Source: Triparma columacea
Taxonomy: Eukaryota; Sar; Bolidophyceae; Parmales; Triparmaceae
DNA: 45,484 bases
Direction of reading: 5' to 3'
NCBI GenBank assembly: GCA_030267965.1
Contig: BRYA01000078.1
Coordinates: 25,309-70,792 of the forward strand
The notes beneath the pieces are model-generated. The model was not told the DNA's origin. It ran no database searches and saw nothing but the letters and a program-made list of their open reading frames with translations. The position numbers and the translations under genes were made by a program. Numbering within the stretch: the stretch's first letter is position 1; each line of letters begins with the position of its first letter. Shown piece after piece: positions 9,266-20,775 of this stretch.

Positions 9266-12200
9266 ATCTCCTGTTCTCCTGTCCCGCATGCCAGTCTCCA
9301 AATCGTCGATTTCAACATCATACGAGATACCCGACCCGCTACTGCTCTTCCCCTCATCGCTCGGTACAACACCGTTTAAAAACGTAGGGTTAGTTATGTC
9401 TGATATAAACGTGCCTTCCTCATCGTCCTGATTTGTGCCGTTAGAAGCTTCGGTGGTGTAGGAATCATCGACGCTTCGAGCATCTTCCGACTCTGCATTT
9501 GTAGCGGGGGAACTCTCCTCTGGTAAGGCTTGCAAACCTAACATATTCATCAAGTTCCAACTGCTAAGGGAGGAGCGGTCGGTGACGGTTGGAAAAGGTT
9601 AGAAACTCTCGCTTCAGAAAAACTCTACAAGACGTGCTGAAACAGGACGTGTGAAATTGTTGACGATCCCAATCCTCCTCACCTAGTTTTGCTCTTATCA
9701 ACCGCCTCCTGTGTTGCCTCCTGGTGCTCCGAATCCAAGCTCGAATTTGACGTTTCGTATGGCACGTCCAGGCTGTTGCTCCTCAGTTCTGAGCTTGATA
9801 GTGGAGCTGAGTACGATTGCAGAATCGAGGACGATTGCAAAAACGACGACGACGACCTTGTGGTATCTGGCGTCAAATATGAACCGAGGCGAGCGTCGGA
9901 AGACGTGGCAGTACTGAGCCGCTGGGGGGAAGCGGCTGAGGCGGGAGTGTAAAGTATTCCAGATGATGATCTGTGATGCGTCGGCTGCCGAGCTCTGGAG
10001 GGGATATGGTAGAGGGGTTGTGGGGAACTGGAGGGCGGGGTGTTAGAAGGGAGAGGAACGAGAGTGCATTATTTAACCCTAACCCAATCATGTTAGCCCA
10101 CTTTTTACTCACCTTTTGTCGTTAGTATTCTGCTGCTGTTTCTTCGCGTTGGCCCAAGTCTGCACTGTGGGCATGCCTCCAACCATAGACTTCTTGATAA
10201 CCGACGTGCCGAATATGGACTTCTTCTTGATGACCAGCGGGAACCTGCTCTTCTTCAGGACCCCCTTTGGTGCCTTAGCCATGGCTGGGTCTCCGTGAAT
10301 TGAATTTACGTCTCCACTAACGAAGGCGATCGTCTTCTCGCTCGGGTCGGACTTTTTCGTAGTTGGGGCGCTCCCTGTTTGGGTAGAAGGCGGGGTAGTC
10401 GGCGAGGTAAGGCTAGTGGATGACCCGGCGAGGGTCTTGGTAGAAGACGGCGACAACGCATTCATTTTGAATGGGTTGAATCGAGATGGGCTGCGTATTA
10501 CAAAGCGACGGTGGGAGAGGGTTAAGGTTTGCTAACTTTTGAATGTCGCAAGCGTCGTCCCGCTCGACGTTGCCTTCGTGCCCATACAATTTCTCACCTG
10601 AAGCGGGGGGTAGGGCTAGTGCCACTGCTGCTTGAATTCAACCCCGAGTACGATCCGTTCCGCGACGACGAAGGTGATGCCGAGGACGAGGCCACAAACA
10701 GGATTGAGTCAGACTTTGACGTTACTGTTTCTGAGGTGGCAGGGGGGGAGGGGGTGGGGATAGAGCGGGAGGAGGGCTTGACGACGGGTGTAGCGTCCCT
10801 CTTTACGATGGTCACGTCAGTCACTATACTCTTGAAATCGGACGGCAACTTCTTGGGTGAGACTTCCTTCGATAAGGTCAGCTGTGACGAGCGGGTTGGC
10901 GGAATGAGTTGGTGCGCTCTTCCATTGTTCTCTCTTCTACTCTTCGTTCTCACCTTCCCAATTTTGAATACTTTTTTGGTGTTCTTTGGAGCTTCAAGGG
11001 AGTACGCCGGATCGCTTTCTTGACTCCCGGTGGCTGTGGCTGTGTCATCCTTTGAGTGCACAGCTACGACATCTCTGTTGCCGTCAATCGGCTTGACCTG
11101 CGGGGAATATCGAAGAAGGAGTTTTCTTTACGTTAGTGTGTACGTACTCGAGGATTGCGCGTATGCTTCGATGTTTACAACTTTGGTCTCTTCTCGCTTC
11201 GCTCCTCGCCCTCGCATCTCACCTCGACCTTGCCCGGAATTACGGTGTCCTTGGGTTCCTCTTCACTTGAGAATACCTTCTTCAGCACTGCGAACTCCTC
11301 CTTCAAGACCATCGTTGCCCAATCCCTTGGGGACATGTAGCTCATGCTGTCGATCGAGTCGACGTCGAAACTAGAGTCTGAGTTCGACGATGTGTCGCTC
11401 TGGGATTCGGTGTCTGCACTGTCCGTCATTAACCCTTTCGGCATCGTAAATGTCACTGACGGTGGCCTCTTCCTGATCCCTTTCTTCCTTCTCTTCTTCA
11501 AATCATTGAGGCTACTTTTGAATCGGTGATGTGACTTCCTGTTCTTCCAAGCGTAAACGCCTAAGAGGCCGAGGATGAGGGGGAGACCTGCACCGAGGAC
11601 AACACCATAGACGGGGAAAGATGAAGATGAACCGGCACCGGCACTTGTTGTGATTATAGGGGCGGTGGGGGAGATAGTGGGGAGGGTGGTGGGGCTGGAG
11701 GTGGGGAAGAAGGTAGGGTGGGAGGTAGGGGAGGAGGTGGGGGCAGGAGTAGGGGCGGGAGTAGGGGCAGGAGTAGGGGCGGGAGTAGGGGCGGGAGTGG
11801 GGGCGGGAGTAGGGGCCGGCGTGGGGGCGGGAGTAGGAGCCGGCGTGGGTGTAGGAGTAGGGGCGGCCGTGGGTGTGGCCGTGGGTGTGGCCGTAAGTGT
11901 GGCCGTAGGTGTGGCCGTAGGTGTGGCCGTAGGTGCAGTCGTGGGTGCGCTTGTGGGTGTGGCCGTAGGTGTGGCCGTGGGTGTGGCCGTGGGTGTGGCC
12001 GTAGGTGCAGTCGTGGGTGTGGCCGTGGGTGCGCTTGTGGGTGTAGCAGTTGGAGAAAGCGTTGATCCCGGAGGAAGGGTTGGGGCGGCAGTAGGCGATG
12101 CCGTAGGACTGCTGGTAGTAGGCGATGCCGTAGGACTGCTGGTAGTAGGCGATGCAGTAGGTGATGCAGTAGGTGATGCTGTAGGACTAGCAGTAGGCGA

Positions 12201-12982
12201 TGCAGTTGGACTGGCAGTAGGCGATGCAGTTGGACTGGCAGTAGGCGATGCCGTAGGACTGACAGTTGGCGATGCGGTAGGCGATGCCGTAGGACTGGCA
12301 GTAGGCGATGCAGTAGGACTAGCAGTAGGCGATACAGTAGGCGATGCCGTAGGACTAGCGGTAGGCGATGCAGTAGGCGATGCCGTAGGTGATGCAGTAG
12401 GCGATGCAGTTGGACTAGCAGTAGGCGATGCAGTAGGACTGGCAGTAGGCGATGCAGTTGGACTGGCAGTAGGTGGTGCGGTAGGCGATGCAGTAGGACT
12501 GGCAGTAGGCGATGCAGTTGGACTGGCGCAATCTGAGGGTTGAGAGAGGAGGTGTGGGTTAGGAGTAAGACAAACATGAACGATAAAATTATGTATGTGA
12601 TGGCTACGCAAACGTAAGAATCCACCAATAATCCTTCATTGTAAGCCTCCACTTGCAATAGGAGGGATAAATTCCAAAAGAAGAACAATTCCTCCCCGAC
12701 GCCTCGTTCATCTCCTCCCATTTATACCTCAATCTCTCTTCTTGATCTTCCCCCTTCCTCCTTATCCCCCTTCATACAATAAATCTTCCCCTCCCCTCTC
12801 CCTCTCGTATCACCAAAAAGGCAAAGTACAAGTTTCCAGCCCTAATGTTGACACTTACCGCCTCCATCCCACCAGCACTCTGTTTTATTAAACAATTGGT
12901 TGCATATGGTGTTGTTATAGAACGCTTTGAAGCCAGTAATATACACCTCTGGACAAGTTGATTGTGGGGGGTACGTAGGCAT
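9260..12982 (-). CDS. PT-repeat (mucin-like) single-pass membrane protein with LNR-like Cys motif
   Basis: Model complement(join(9260..9563,9683..9994,10113..10490,10598..11097,11223..12532,12859..12982)), about 975 aa; all junctions keep phase. The N-terminal exon carries Cys-rich sequence ending CWWDGGDC, which resembles a Lin12/Notch repeat. Next come about 300 residues of SPTA tetrapeptides, then mixed ATPT and APTP repeats, as in heavily O-glycosylated stalks. A transmembrane helix ([20 protein letters not shown]) is followed by a basic stop-transfer segment and a cytoplasmic tail of about 500 residues, rich in Ser/Thr with basic patches. It looks like a cell-surface or vesicle-surface protein with a signalling or scaffold tail. 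No signal peptide is in the model, so an upstream exon may be missing. Confidence 0.65.
11730..12530. repeat. Coding minisatellite (SPTA / APTP units)
   Basis: Within the PT-repeat gene, 12-bp and related units encoding SPTA occupy roughly 12070-12530, and units encoding ATPT/APTP occupy 11730-12050. Copies are near-identical in DNA, so the array is likely length-variable. The opposite strand stays open by composition only (Val/Gly/Asp/Ala repeats). Confidence 0.85.
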
Positions 12983-13187
12983 GGGTGGAGAAGATTGTAT
13001 TGTGGATATAGTGAATTGTGAGAAAGCAGTTTGGAGAGGGAGGTGAAAATTGGATGAAGATCAGATGGGTTCCGGATTGGTAAAGAAGAGAGAAGCAAAA
13101 AAGGAAAGGCATCAAATCTCTTGTTTGTTCTCCAGCCCCTCAATTTAGCGTATTAGCGTGTTATTATTTGCCTCGGGTGTCGTTGTA

Positions 13188-14689
13188 ATGACTTCTATCT
13201 CAAATATCTCAATAATCATTATCATATGCCTCCTAATCTCTCTTTCTCCATCATATTCAACTCCAACTTCACCGAAATCATCTGAGGAGGATGACAATTC
13301 TACACCTCCACAACCACTACCTCCAAGACCTTTTGGTGTTGAAGTTAAAGGAGAAGTTAAAGGAGATAAAGGAGATGGAGATGACATCAATGAAGCCAAG
13401 GGAGGAGGACCTGGAGGAGGAGGAAAGGACGATACTGAAGGCGCCAAGGTAAGTCAAGTGTGCTGAAGTGAGGTGAAGTGAGGCTTACGGTTAAAGTGGG
13501 TGAGGGGAGCGGGGGGGGGGGTGGAAGGTGTTGTCTTAATAAAAACACGTTCTCACAACCCTTCACCCATCTCTTCAACGTTCCCCTCTCTCCCCCCCCC
13601 ACCCCTTCAGGCGCACAAGGCCTTCGTGCCCCACCCTCACATCCAGCCCCCAAAGAACCCGTCCCCTACATCTCCCCTCCACCTCCCACCTACAGGCTAC
13701 GAGCTCTCTGCTATAATAATCGTGCAAGAAGACGGCAACAGGTGAGAGAGTGTCTTTTCATATTTCCATCCCCCCAAAACTTGCCTTCTTTAAGATCCCT
13801 CGCTAACCCCCTCTCCTCCCCCATGGTCAGTGCATTCGCTGACTCCTCAACCCCCCATCACTTCCCCTACGTTACCTCCTCCGGTCCCCGTCCTCTCTCC
13901 ACCCGCGACCTACGTCCCTCAAAGACCTACCTCTCCCACTCAGCCATGGGTTCCTCCGGTGATTGGTCCAAGAGTTTCTCCGGCGCTCACGGTGGCGGTG
14001 ATCTCGTAATCTGCCTCTCCTCTTGCTCTGTCACGGTTAGTGGTGGAGACGGAGATAGGGATAGAACTTTCCCTAGGGGTTCGTCGTTGCTTTTTAGGGA
14101 TTATTATGGTGCGGGACATAGGATATACTCACGCGAAGAACCACTGCAGATACTTACGATTGAGCTTAAGAGAGACTGCGTAGGTGAGGATTGTGGGGAG
14201 GGGTGGGGAAACGAGGGGAACAGCGGGAACATGACAACTTCTGAAATCATCAAGGAGAGAGTTAGGTCCTTCCAGACACCCAGCAAGATCGACGTCCTAG
14301 GTTACGTCGCAGGGGGAAGCCTTGCGTTCCTCGGGAGTTACTTTTACATGAAGGTTCTGCCTGTCTACGTAGTAATGATTGGTATGGGGTGCGGGTTCGT
14401 TATGGGGGGGGCAAACTTGGGGAGGGTTGCGTCGAGGGAGGCGGAGAAAATGTACATTAAAGTTAAGGAGGCCAAGGTCAGGGAGAGGCTTACTTTGCAG
14501 GCGAGAGATGGGGGGGAGGGGGGGAGCGAGGGGGAGAGGAAAATGAAGGTGGAGATGGCTGCGGAGATGGCGGCGAAGAAGGCTGCGAGAGATGGGGGGG
14601 AGGAGGGGGGGGGAGAGATGGGGGAGAACGAAAAGAACAAGCAGGAGGCTGCGGATTATGAGGCTGCGGCAAGCGGAGGTGCGGAATGA
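13188..14689 (+). CDS. Cupin-like domain protein with signal leader and membrane hairpin
   Basis: Model join(13188..13448,13611..13741,13831..14689), 416 aa. The N-terminus has a hydrophobic leader (MTSISNISIIIIICLLISLS), then a Pro/Gly/Asp-rich low-complexity stretch. The centre reads like a small cupin: SSHF-like THHFPYV, ELPPGW-like SSGDWSKSF, ICLSSCSVTVSGG, FPRGSSLLFRDYYGAGHR, LQILTIELK, similar to small cupins ending GDVLLLEDTTGKGH. C-terminally there are two closely spaced hydrophobic helices (residues about 285-335), then an Ala/Glu/Lys-rich tail likely to be coiled coil. Usual cupin metal histidines are only partly evident, so catalysis is uncertain. It converges with MUS81, with 56 bp between stops. 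Confidence 0.6.
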
Positions 14690-14745
14690 GGGGAGGGAAA
14701 ATGTTGGATCTGGATTTTGTTATAACACACAAGGGAAGGACACTT

Positions 14746-17112
14746 TTAAGTTAAGTCCACGATTTCCACATCGTCGTCGCATTGCCCCCCTTTCCCCCCC
14801 CCCCTTTCCTCTCCTTCTTCCTCCTCCTCCTCCTCCTCATCCTCCTCCTCCTCCTTTTCCTCCTCCCCCATTCTGATCCTCCCCCTTTCCTTGATCCTCC
14901 CGCCCCTCTTCCCGTACCCTCTCTTCCTTCCTCCCCCCTCCCCCTTATCCTCATAACTATCCTGCGTGAGGTCCACGCAGTACTCCTCTCCCCCGTACCC
15001 TCTTCCCTTCTCCTCGCCGCTGCCCTCGCCGTCGCTGCTTGAGCTACTGCTCTCCCAAACCTCCCGAGATCTGATGCGGCTGTTGGCAGAGATAAGCCTG
15101 TCGACGATGTCGAGCTGCCTCTTACGACCGTACGATTTCTTCCGAGGTTTTGTGCTGATTGTAGAAGTAAGACCAGTCGTCGAGCCTGAGGAGGAGGTAG
15201 TGTTGGTGTTGGAGGTATTGGTGGCATTGGTGGTTGAGCTGTTGCCGTTGGCGGTGGTGGTGGTTGCGGTTGCGGTGGTGCTTGTGGTGGCGGTGGTGGT
15301 TGTGGTAACCGCTCGCTTGTCCTTCTTTTTCTGCTTCTCCCTCTCCTCCTCCCTCTCCTCCTCCCTCTCCTCCTCCTCCTCCACCTCCTCCTCCTCCTCC
15401 TCCTGCTCATCGTCGTCGTCGAAAATCCAAGCTCCATCATCGAAAAGATCCTCTCCCACAAAATCATCGTTGATCGTGTCCAAATACTCCCCCTCCTCTT
15501 CCGCCAAAGCCCCCCCCTCCCCAAGCTCCCCCTCCCCCAAATCCCCCATGTCCTCATCCTCCTCCACCCCAAAAGCAATCCTAAGTTCGTCCTCCGCCAT
15601 CCTCCCTACTTTCTGCCCCCCCCCAATCTCCAAGTTCTCCACTCTCCCCCTCCTCTTCAGCACCCTCCTTATCTCTTTAACCGTCCCGAACTCCCCCACG
15701 ATCCTCTCGATTTTCCTGTGCCCAACCTGTGGTAGTTGTAACATAGATTTACCCAGTAGTGCTCTGTAGCTCCTGCTCCCCTCGACTCTCTGCGCCCTTA
15801 CCCTCTGCGCTACGACATCCCAGCCCTCCTCGTTACCGTACATGAAGGAGTCTCCATCCCCCCGCACCGTCCGACCGTCAACCTTTATTCTCCTTATCCT
15901 CTCCGTCATTTTCCTCACTACATTCACAGTTTCGTTCATGTTCTTCGTCCTCAGTATCCCCATCCTGTCAATGATACTAGTTTCCATAACCGCGTGCCTT
16001 ATCGTGTCCCCGCTGACGTTATCAACGCTAGGGTACATACCGCTACCCCCCTCCCCCCCCGCTCTCCCTACCATGTTGCTCCCCACGCCTTCGATTAGGT
16101 AGTACTTCCGACCCTCCATCATTTTGAGTCGTAGCTTCTGTTCATTCCAGCGTGTCCCGATGATGCTTTTAGCGAGATCAGGGATGGTCTTCCTCTCGAT
16201 TATGTGACCGGCGTACCAGTCGTACTTCCAACCCTTACCAGAACCCTCACCGTCCGGGGCAGCGTGAGTGGAACGAATCACCCATGTGACGTCCCCAATC
16301 TCCAGGGTCTGCGACAAAATGAAGTTATCAATAAATGGGGGGGTTAGTCAAACTTATAAATCGCTCGTCACCTTCCTTCTCCTCCAATTATCCCTTACCT
16401 TCACCTCGGCCTTGAGTTTCGTCGGTTCTCCCGTCCAATGCTGGTTCATCTTCGCCGCCATCTCAGCCGCGTTCTGCTCTCGCGTGTCAATCAATACAAC
16501 GAGCTGCATGTCCAAAACTGCGCATTTTCTAGCCTCCTCCTGCTTCTTCTTCTTGTCCTCGAGGTCGGCCAAGTGTTTCGGAACCGCCGGCCTAGCCTTG
16601 ACCTTCCTGGTGATCTTAACTGGAGGGGTCTTGGGTTTAACCTCCTCCACCATAGTGCCTCCCCCCTTCCCGTCCCCACCCAAGGTTTGGCCCTGCCTGT
16701 TGCCTTCAAGGTTGGCCTTGACGATTATATTACCAATACCATTCCCTACACCGGGGATTTTTAACGCGTCGGCGAGCGTTTCTACATAGTCAGAGTGGGA
16801 CAACAAACCTCGAGATGCTCTCTGGTAGGCATCTGAGGTAAGGGGAGAGTTTGAGGGCATTAGAGGTAGAATAATGGGGGTGTAAGTAGAATGAATGTCA
16901 AGATCTTAGTCGCATGAGATAATGAGCGTAATATGAAATGCAAAAAGAGGTTTGACAAAATGGGTTCGGTGGCAAGTTGTTATAGATTGTAGCTTTCTAC
17001 CTCACTCACACTTTGAATTTGAACTAGCAATATTTGGTCGTTGCAGCATTGCCTGTAGGTGTCTGTAGGCTGGCATATTGAGAGCGTTCCCCAACGTATT
17101 TCGCCTGTTCAT
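14746..17112 (-). CDS. MUS81: MUS81 structure-specific endonuclease catalytic subunit
   Basis: Model complement(join(14746..16308,16399..16832,17010..17112)), 699 aa, phases consistent. The N-terminus has a helix-hairpin-helix (AYQRASRGLLSHSDYVETL...LKIPGVGNGIG). The XPF/MUS81 nuclease core follows: LVVLIDTRE, EIGDVTWVIR and the catalytic IIERKTIPDLAKSI (the GDXnERKX3D motif), then GTRWNEQKLRLK. A second HhH follows (LPQVGHRKIERIVGEFGTV). MUS81 with its EME partner cleaves replication-fork and recombination intermediates in the nucleus. Unusually, about 250 further residues form an acidic, Ser/Thr- and Glu-rich tail ending DDDVEIVDLT, which fits a SUMO-interacting motif. The start codon is only 44 bp from that of the divergent methyltransferase. 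Confidence 0.9.
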
Positions 17113-17156
17113 CAGGCCTAGTAAATGAAGGAAAATGAAGCAAAAAATGAAATGAG
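17113..17156. promoter_or_regulatory. Very short divergent start-to-start region
   Basis: Only 44 bp, purine-rich on the plus strand, lie between the MUS81 and methyltransferase ATGs. Both core promoters and 5' leaders must overlap here or lie within the opposite gene. Confidence 0.5.
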
Positions 17157-18503
17157 ATGTTCCGTTTAATAGGCAGTGGTTACGTCCCTCTCACTACATC
17201 CCGTGGCAACACCTCCACCTACACTCACATCCTCTACACTCCAATCCCCCCCACCTCCCCTCCCTCCTCCCCTCCCACTTCCTCCCCCGATAGACCTCTA
17301 GTATACCTTGCTCCACACAACGCGTACTACACCCTCCGACGCAGCAATGAGGTCTCCTCCCCCTGGCCTAAGAGCGCCTTCCTTAAGCTCACCTTAAAGT
17401 TTGACGTTGGAAAACAACGTGTTGGACCTAGCGGTTCAGTGGGATGGCTTGCTCCTGAGTTTGAGGGTTGGACGGACGTGGATCTTGGAATCTCTGGGGA
17501 GGAAGGTGGAGTGAGGGTTAACGGGTGGAAGGTTGTAATGTCCAAATCCCTCAGTGATGTTAACGGTTTCCTAGCTCAAGATTGGGCTCCTGAAACTGTC
17601 AGAAAGTTCCTAGACCTATGCGTTAAGGGAGGGGTAAGCGGGGCCAAGGGGGTGGGAGAGGGGGAGAAGGTTGTGGTGGAGAATGTTAAACACGGGCAGG
17701 TGAGAATATTTTACGTAACGACGTGGGAGAAAATAGTCATCACGTGAGCGGGGATGTTTGTAGACCTGGGGGGGGTTGTTAGTGCGACCCTCTGAGCTTT
17801 CCCTCCGACCTCCCAAAACCGCTGTAAATTATAGCCCCCCTCTCAACCTCCCCCCCACCCCCACCCCTTCCCCTCCATTTCATGCTCTCCCTCAACCCCC
17901 CCCTCCCAGTTCTACCTATCCTCCGGCTGTCGTTCGCGTATCTACTCCCTCCTTCTATCTCGTCTCCCCTCCTTAAACCCATCTCATTCCCCTGTCACTC
18001 TCCTCGACCCTTGCGTAGGGAAGGGTAACATGTTAGAGCCTCTCCTCGATGTAGAAACAATGGAAAAGGTAGGAGTCAAGAGAATCAAATGCTACGACAT
18101 CGACGGGACAGTCAAAGGACACGTTGAGGAACTCATGGGGAGGATCACACAAGGCTGCAGGGAGGGGGGTCTGGAGTGCACTTCTTTCACAGAGTGCGAC
18201 TTCCTAACTTACATACCACATAACCTGGAGGAGGGAGGGGGGGGTGAGGACTTCAAGGTCTGCTTCTGTAACCCTCCCTACGGCCTCCACAACAGCAGGT
18301 CCCTGCCTTACGATTTTATGGACCGTCTCCTCACGGTACACAAGCCTGACTATGTGGTTGCGGTTCTGCCGAGAAGGATGAGAGGGTACGAACATGGAGA
18401 GTATGAGGAAGGGGTGGTGGAGGAGACGGAGGAATTTGAAGGGAGGGGTGGGAGGAAGGTTAAACAACCCAGTGTTGTGGTGGAGTTCAAGAGGAAGAAA
18501 TGA
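17157..18503 (+). CDS. N6-adenine-type SAM-dependent methyltransferase
   Basis: Model join(17157..17699,17910..18503), 378 aa; phase-0 intron with GTGAGA...CCCAG. The N-terminal half shows no domain I recognise (contains HNAYYTLRRSNEVSSPWPKS). The C-terminal half is a Rossmann methyltransferase: motif I LDPCVGKGNMLEPL (SAM loop), the acidic CYDIDG, CDFLTY, and catalytic FCNPPYG (the NPPY class, which methylates exocyclic amines), then DYVVAVLPRRMRGYE. NPPY enzymes act on adenine N6 in DNA or RNA or on Gln in proteins. DNA or rRNA/tRNA adenine is the likeliest substrate, but the sequence does not decide it. Confidence 0.75.
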
Positions 18504-18603
18504 AGGGAGGGGGGGGTTTCTGATGTTGTTGTTATTGTAGTTAAGTGTGTTGTTTTGTATTATCAATGATTGATTGTCATTAAACCCCCCACCAACCCCT
18601 CTA

Positions 18604-18605
<2 letters not shown>

Positions 18606-18639
<34 letters not shown>
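18606..18639. repeat. (CT)n microsatellite
   Basis: About 17 CT units abut the 3' end of the roadblock gene in the convergent gap between it and the methyltransferase. Confidence 0.9.
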
Positions 18640-18641
<2 letters not shown>

Positions 18642-18949
18642 GCGTCCTCTCCCTCATCAGGGTTCTGAACCACCACGAGCAAGTACTCCTTATCAGGCGC
18701 CACCATAACCTCATGTTTACGGCTCCTAATCCTCAGGAACGTCAGGTCGTCCGTAGGGTCGAGGGTCCTCGCCACGCTCGCAGCCTTTAGGGCGAGCTGG
18801 GTGATTAGGGCGGCGTAAGTCTCAGTCTCGGCGGGGGGGAGAGACGACCGGACAGCGGAACCTGACTTTGTGCAGATTAGGACTCCCTTTACGCCCTTGT
18901 GTGACTGAATGCGGGCGAGGGTCTCCTCGACTTCGGCGATTGAAGACAT
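18638..18949 (-). CDS. DYNLRB: Dynein light chain roadblock-type
   Basis: Single exon, 103 aa, full family length. It reads MSSIAEVEETLARIQSHKGV, KGVLICTKSGSAVRSS, ALKAASVARTLDPTDDLTFLRIRS and KEYLLVVVQNP, matching Roadblock/LC7 along its length. The protein dimerises and binds dynein intermediate chains, supporting cytoplasmic dynein and, where flagella exist, intraflagellar transport. It converges with the methyltransferase. Confidence 0.93.
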
Positions 18950-19452
18950 TCTTGGGTGGCGTGGGACGGAGGGGGGGATGTAATGGGTTGTAGTTTGACC
19001 TTTGTTTTTGAGTGCTGTGGGAGAGGAGAGGGGGGGAGAAGGTTAGAGCGTATGTGAAGGTACTTTGAAGGTATTATGTTGTAATATATGAGGAGATATT
19101 AACGATATTGTGTATAAATAGGCTGTTTGCGTTCGTATTGGATAGAAATGGGGCAATGTAAGGACGGGCTGTTGGGAGTATATGTGACATTTTTAGCTAA
19201 TGCTGCACATATTTCGTGGCTATAGTTACTTGTCGTGGAATAAATCACAATAATCATCCAATAGCTATCAGTAATTTGAGAGTTATCGTATTCTTACAGA
19301 AATTTGCTCTTGCTGCTCTTAGTGTTTTCACAGCTTGATTTTGACCCAATTTCGGATGGAAATCGGGAACCTTGTCCGAACCTTGAATCAGGAAACATGA
19401 GGTGTCCCGGCTCAAAACTCGGACGTCCTCCTTTTCGATTTCATTGAGCAGC
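18950..19452. promoter_or_regulatory. Divergent intergenic region, DYNLRB / carrier gene
   Basis: About 500 bp. The half nearest DYNLRB is G-rich, the centre (19070-19260) AT-rich. No RNA gene or repeat was recognised. A minus-strand ORF at 19254-19454 lies on the carrier gene's 5' side and resembles nothing I know. Confidence 0.35.
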
Positions 19453-20775
19453 ATGTCTTTATTAGCTATTGTTAACCGCTCAATGGTGAGTGTATGCTTT
19501 TTGTGTTAGTCATTAAACACAACTTGCAACGAAATCATCTTCCATATTACATCCCTGAAGATTAAACCCCACACCCATAAATACTCGGCTGCCTCATCAT
19601 CTCCATGACACACCAATTCCTCCTCTTATCACTGCATTATATACATAATCTTGCCCATCGATGTGTTTATGTACTTCGTCCTCGACTACTTGTAACCATC
19701 TAACTCCATATACTCGTAATATTCCTTTTTTATTCCTCAATTCGCAGCACTCTTCCACGGCTTCTTGTGATGAGGCCACTTCCAAGAAACCAAGGTAAGA
19801 CTTTAAAGAGGGAGTCGTGGATTCGATCGTTGTAGCTTCGATCGTTGTAGCTTTTCTCGGCAGGCAGTCTCATCAACATCTCATTGCACCATTCTGACCC
19901 TTCCCCCGACTTCCCCCTCCAGGGAACAGCAATCCTTCAAGGAAATCATGGCCAAGGCCTCCAAGTCCGCCATGCGAGGTGGAACAGCCGGCGCCGTTGC
20001 CATGTTCTGCAACGTCGGCGCCCTAATGTGGATGCGCACCACCATTAACTACCAATACCGCAATGGCGGCACCTTCCCCCAGGCCCTCAAGGCCCTCTAC
20101 TCGGACGGAGGAGTCCCCCGATTCTACAGGGGCGTCCTCCCCGCCCTGGTCCAGGGTCCCCTCAGCAGGTTCGGGGACACTGCTGCCAATACCGGCATCA
20201 TGACCCTCATGAGCTCCTATGAGGTAACTGACAACCTCCCCACAGCCGCCAAGACCGTATGCGCCTCCGGTGCCGCCGCCCTTTTCCGCATCTTCCTCAT
20301 GCCCATCGACACCTGCAAGACAACCATGCAGGTCCAGGGTTCCATCGCCCCCGTCTTAGCCAAGGTCAAGGCCTCCGGCCCCACGGTCCTCTACCACGGC
20401 TCCCTAGCCGCAGCCTCGGCAACCTTCGTCGGGCACTACCCATGGTTCTTCACGTACAACACCCTGAACGAGCAGTTCCCCCCCATCAAGGACGACAAGA
20501 TCAAGGAGCTCGGTCGGCGCGCCGGGATCGGTTTCTGCGCCTCCGCAGTCTCCGACACCTGCTCCAACTCAATCCGCGTTATCAAGGTCTACAAGCAGTC
20601 CGCTACCACCCCCGTCAGCTACCCTCAGGCTGTCAGGGACGTGATTGCGAAGGACGGGGTCAAGGGACTCATGTTCAGGGGACTTGAGACGAAGATCTTC
20701 GCGAATGGACTTCAGGGGATCCTATTCAGCATCCTGTGGAAGCAGTTTGAAGAAGTCCTCTTCCCTAAGAAGTAA
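19453..20775 (+). CDS. Mitochondrial-carrier (SLC25) family protein, atypical
   Basis: Model join(19453..19485,19748..19794,19923..20775), 310 aa; the first two small exons are inferred from in-phase GTGAG/GTAAG donors and pyrimidine-CAG acceptors. The body (from residue about 27) has the three-repeat carrier layout with six hydrophobic helices and the ...YRG...P and ...FRG... half-repeat ends. Only repeat 2 keeps the signature PxDxxKxxxQ (MPIDTCKTTMQVQ). In repeats 1 and 3 the Pro is lost (NVGALMWMRTTIN; VSDTCSNSIRVIK). Substrate cannot be predicted. Site is probably the mitochondrial inner membrane; a plastid location is possible. Intron 2 contains a 15-bp tandem repeat (19822-19851). Confidence 0.82.

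Noticed and set aside
11650..12543. Long plus-strand ORF of Val/Gly/Asp/Ala repeats opposite the PT-repeat gene
   Set aside because: It is the reverse complement of the SPTA/APTP minisatellite; openness follows from composition and no exon structure supports it.
14966..15769. Ser/Pro-rich plus-strand ORF opposite the MUS81 tail
   Set aside because: Composition shadow of acidic and Ser codons in the MUS81 C-terminal extension.
19254..19454. 66-aa minus-strand ORF near the carrier gene
   Set aside because: It abuts and slightly overlaps the inferred first exon of the carrier gene and shows no family resemblance.
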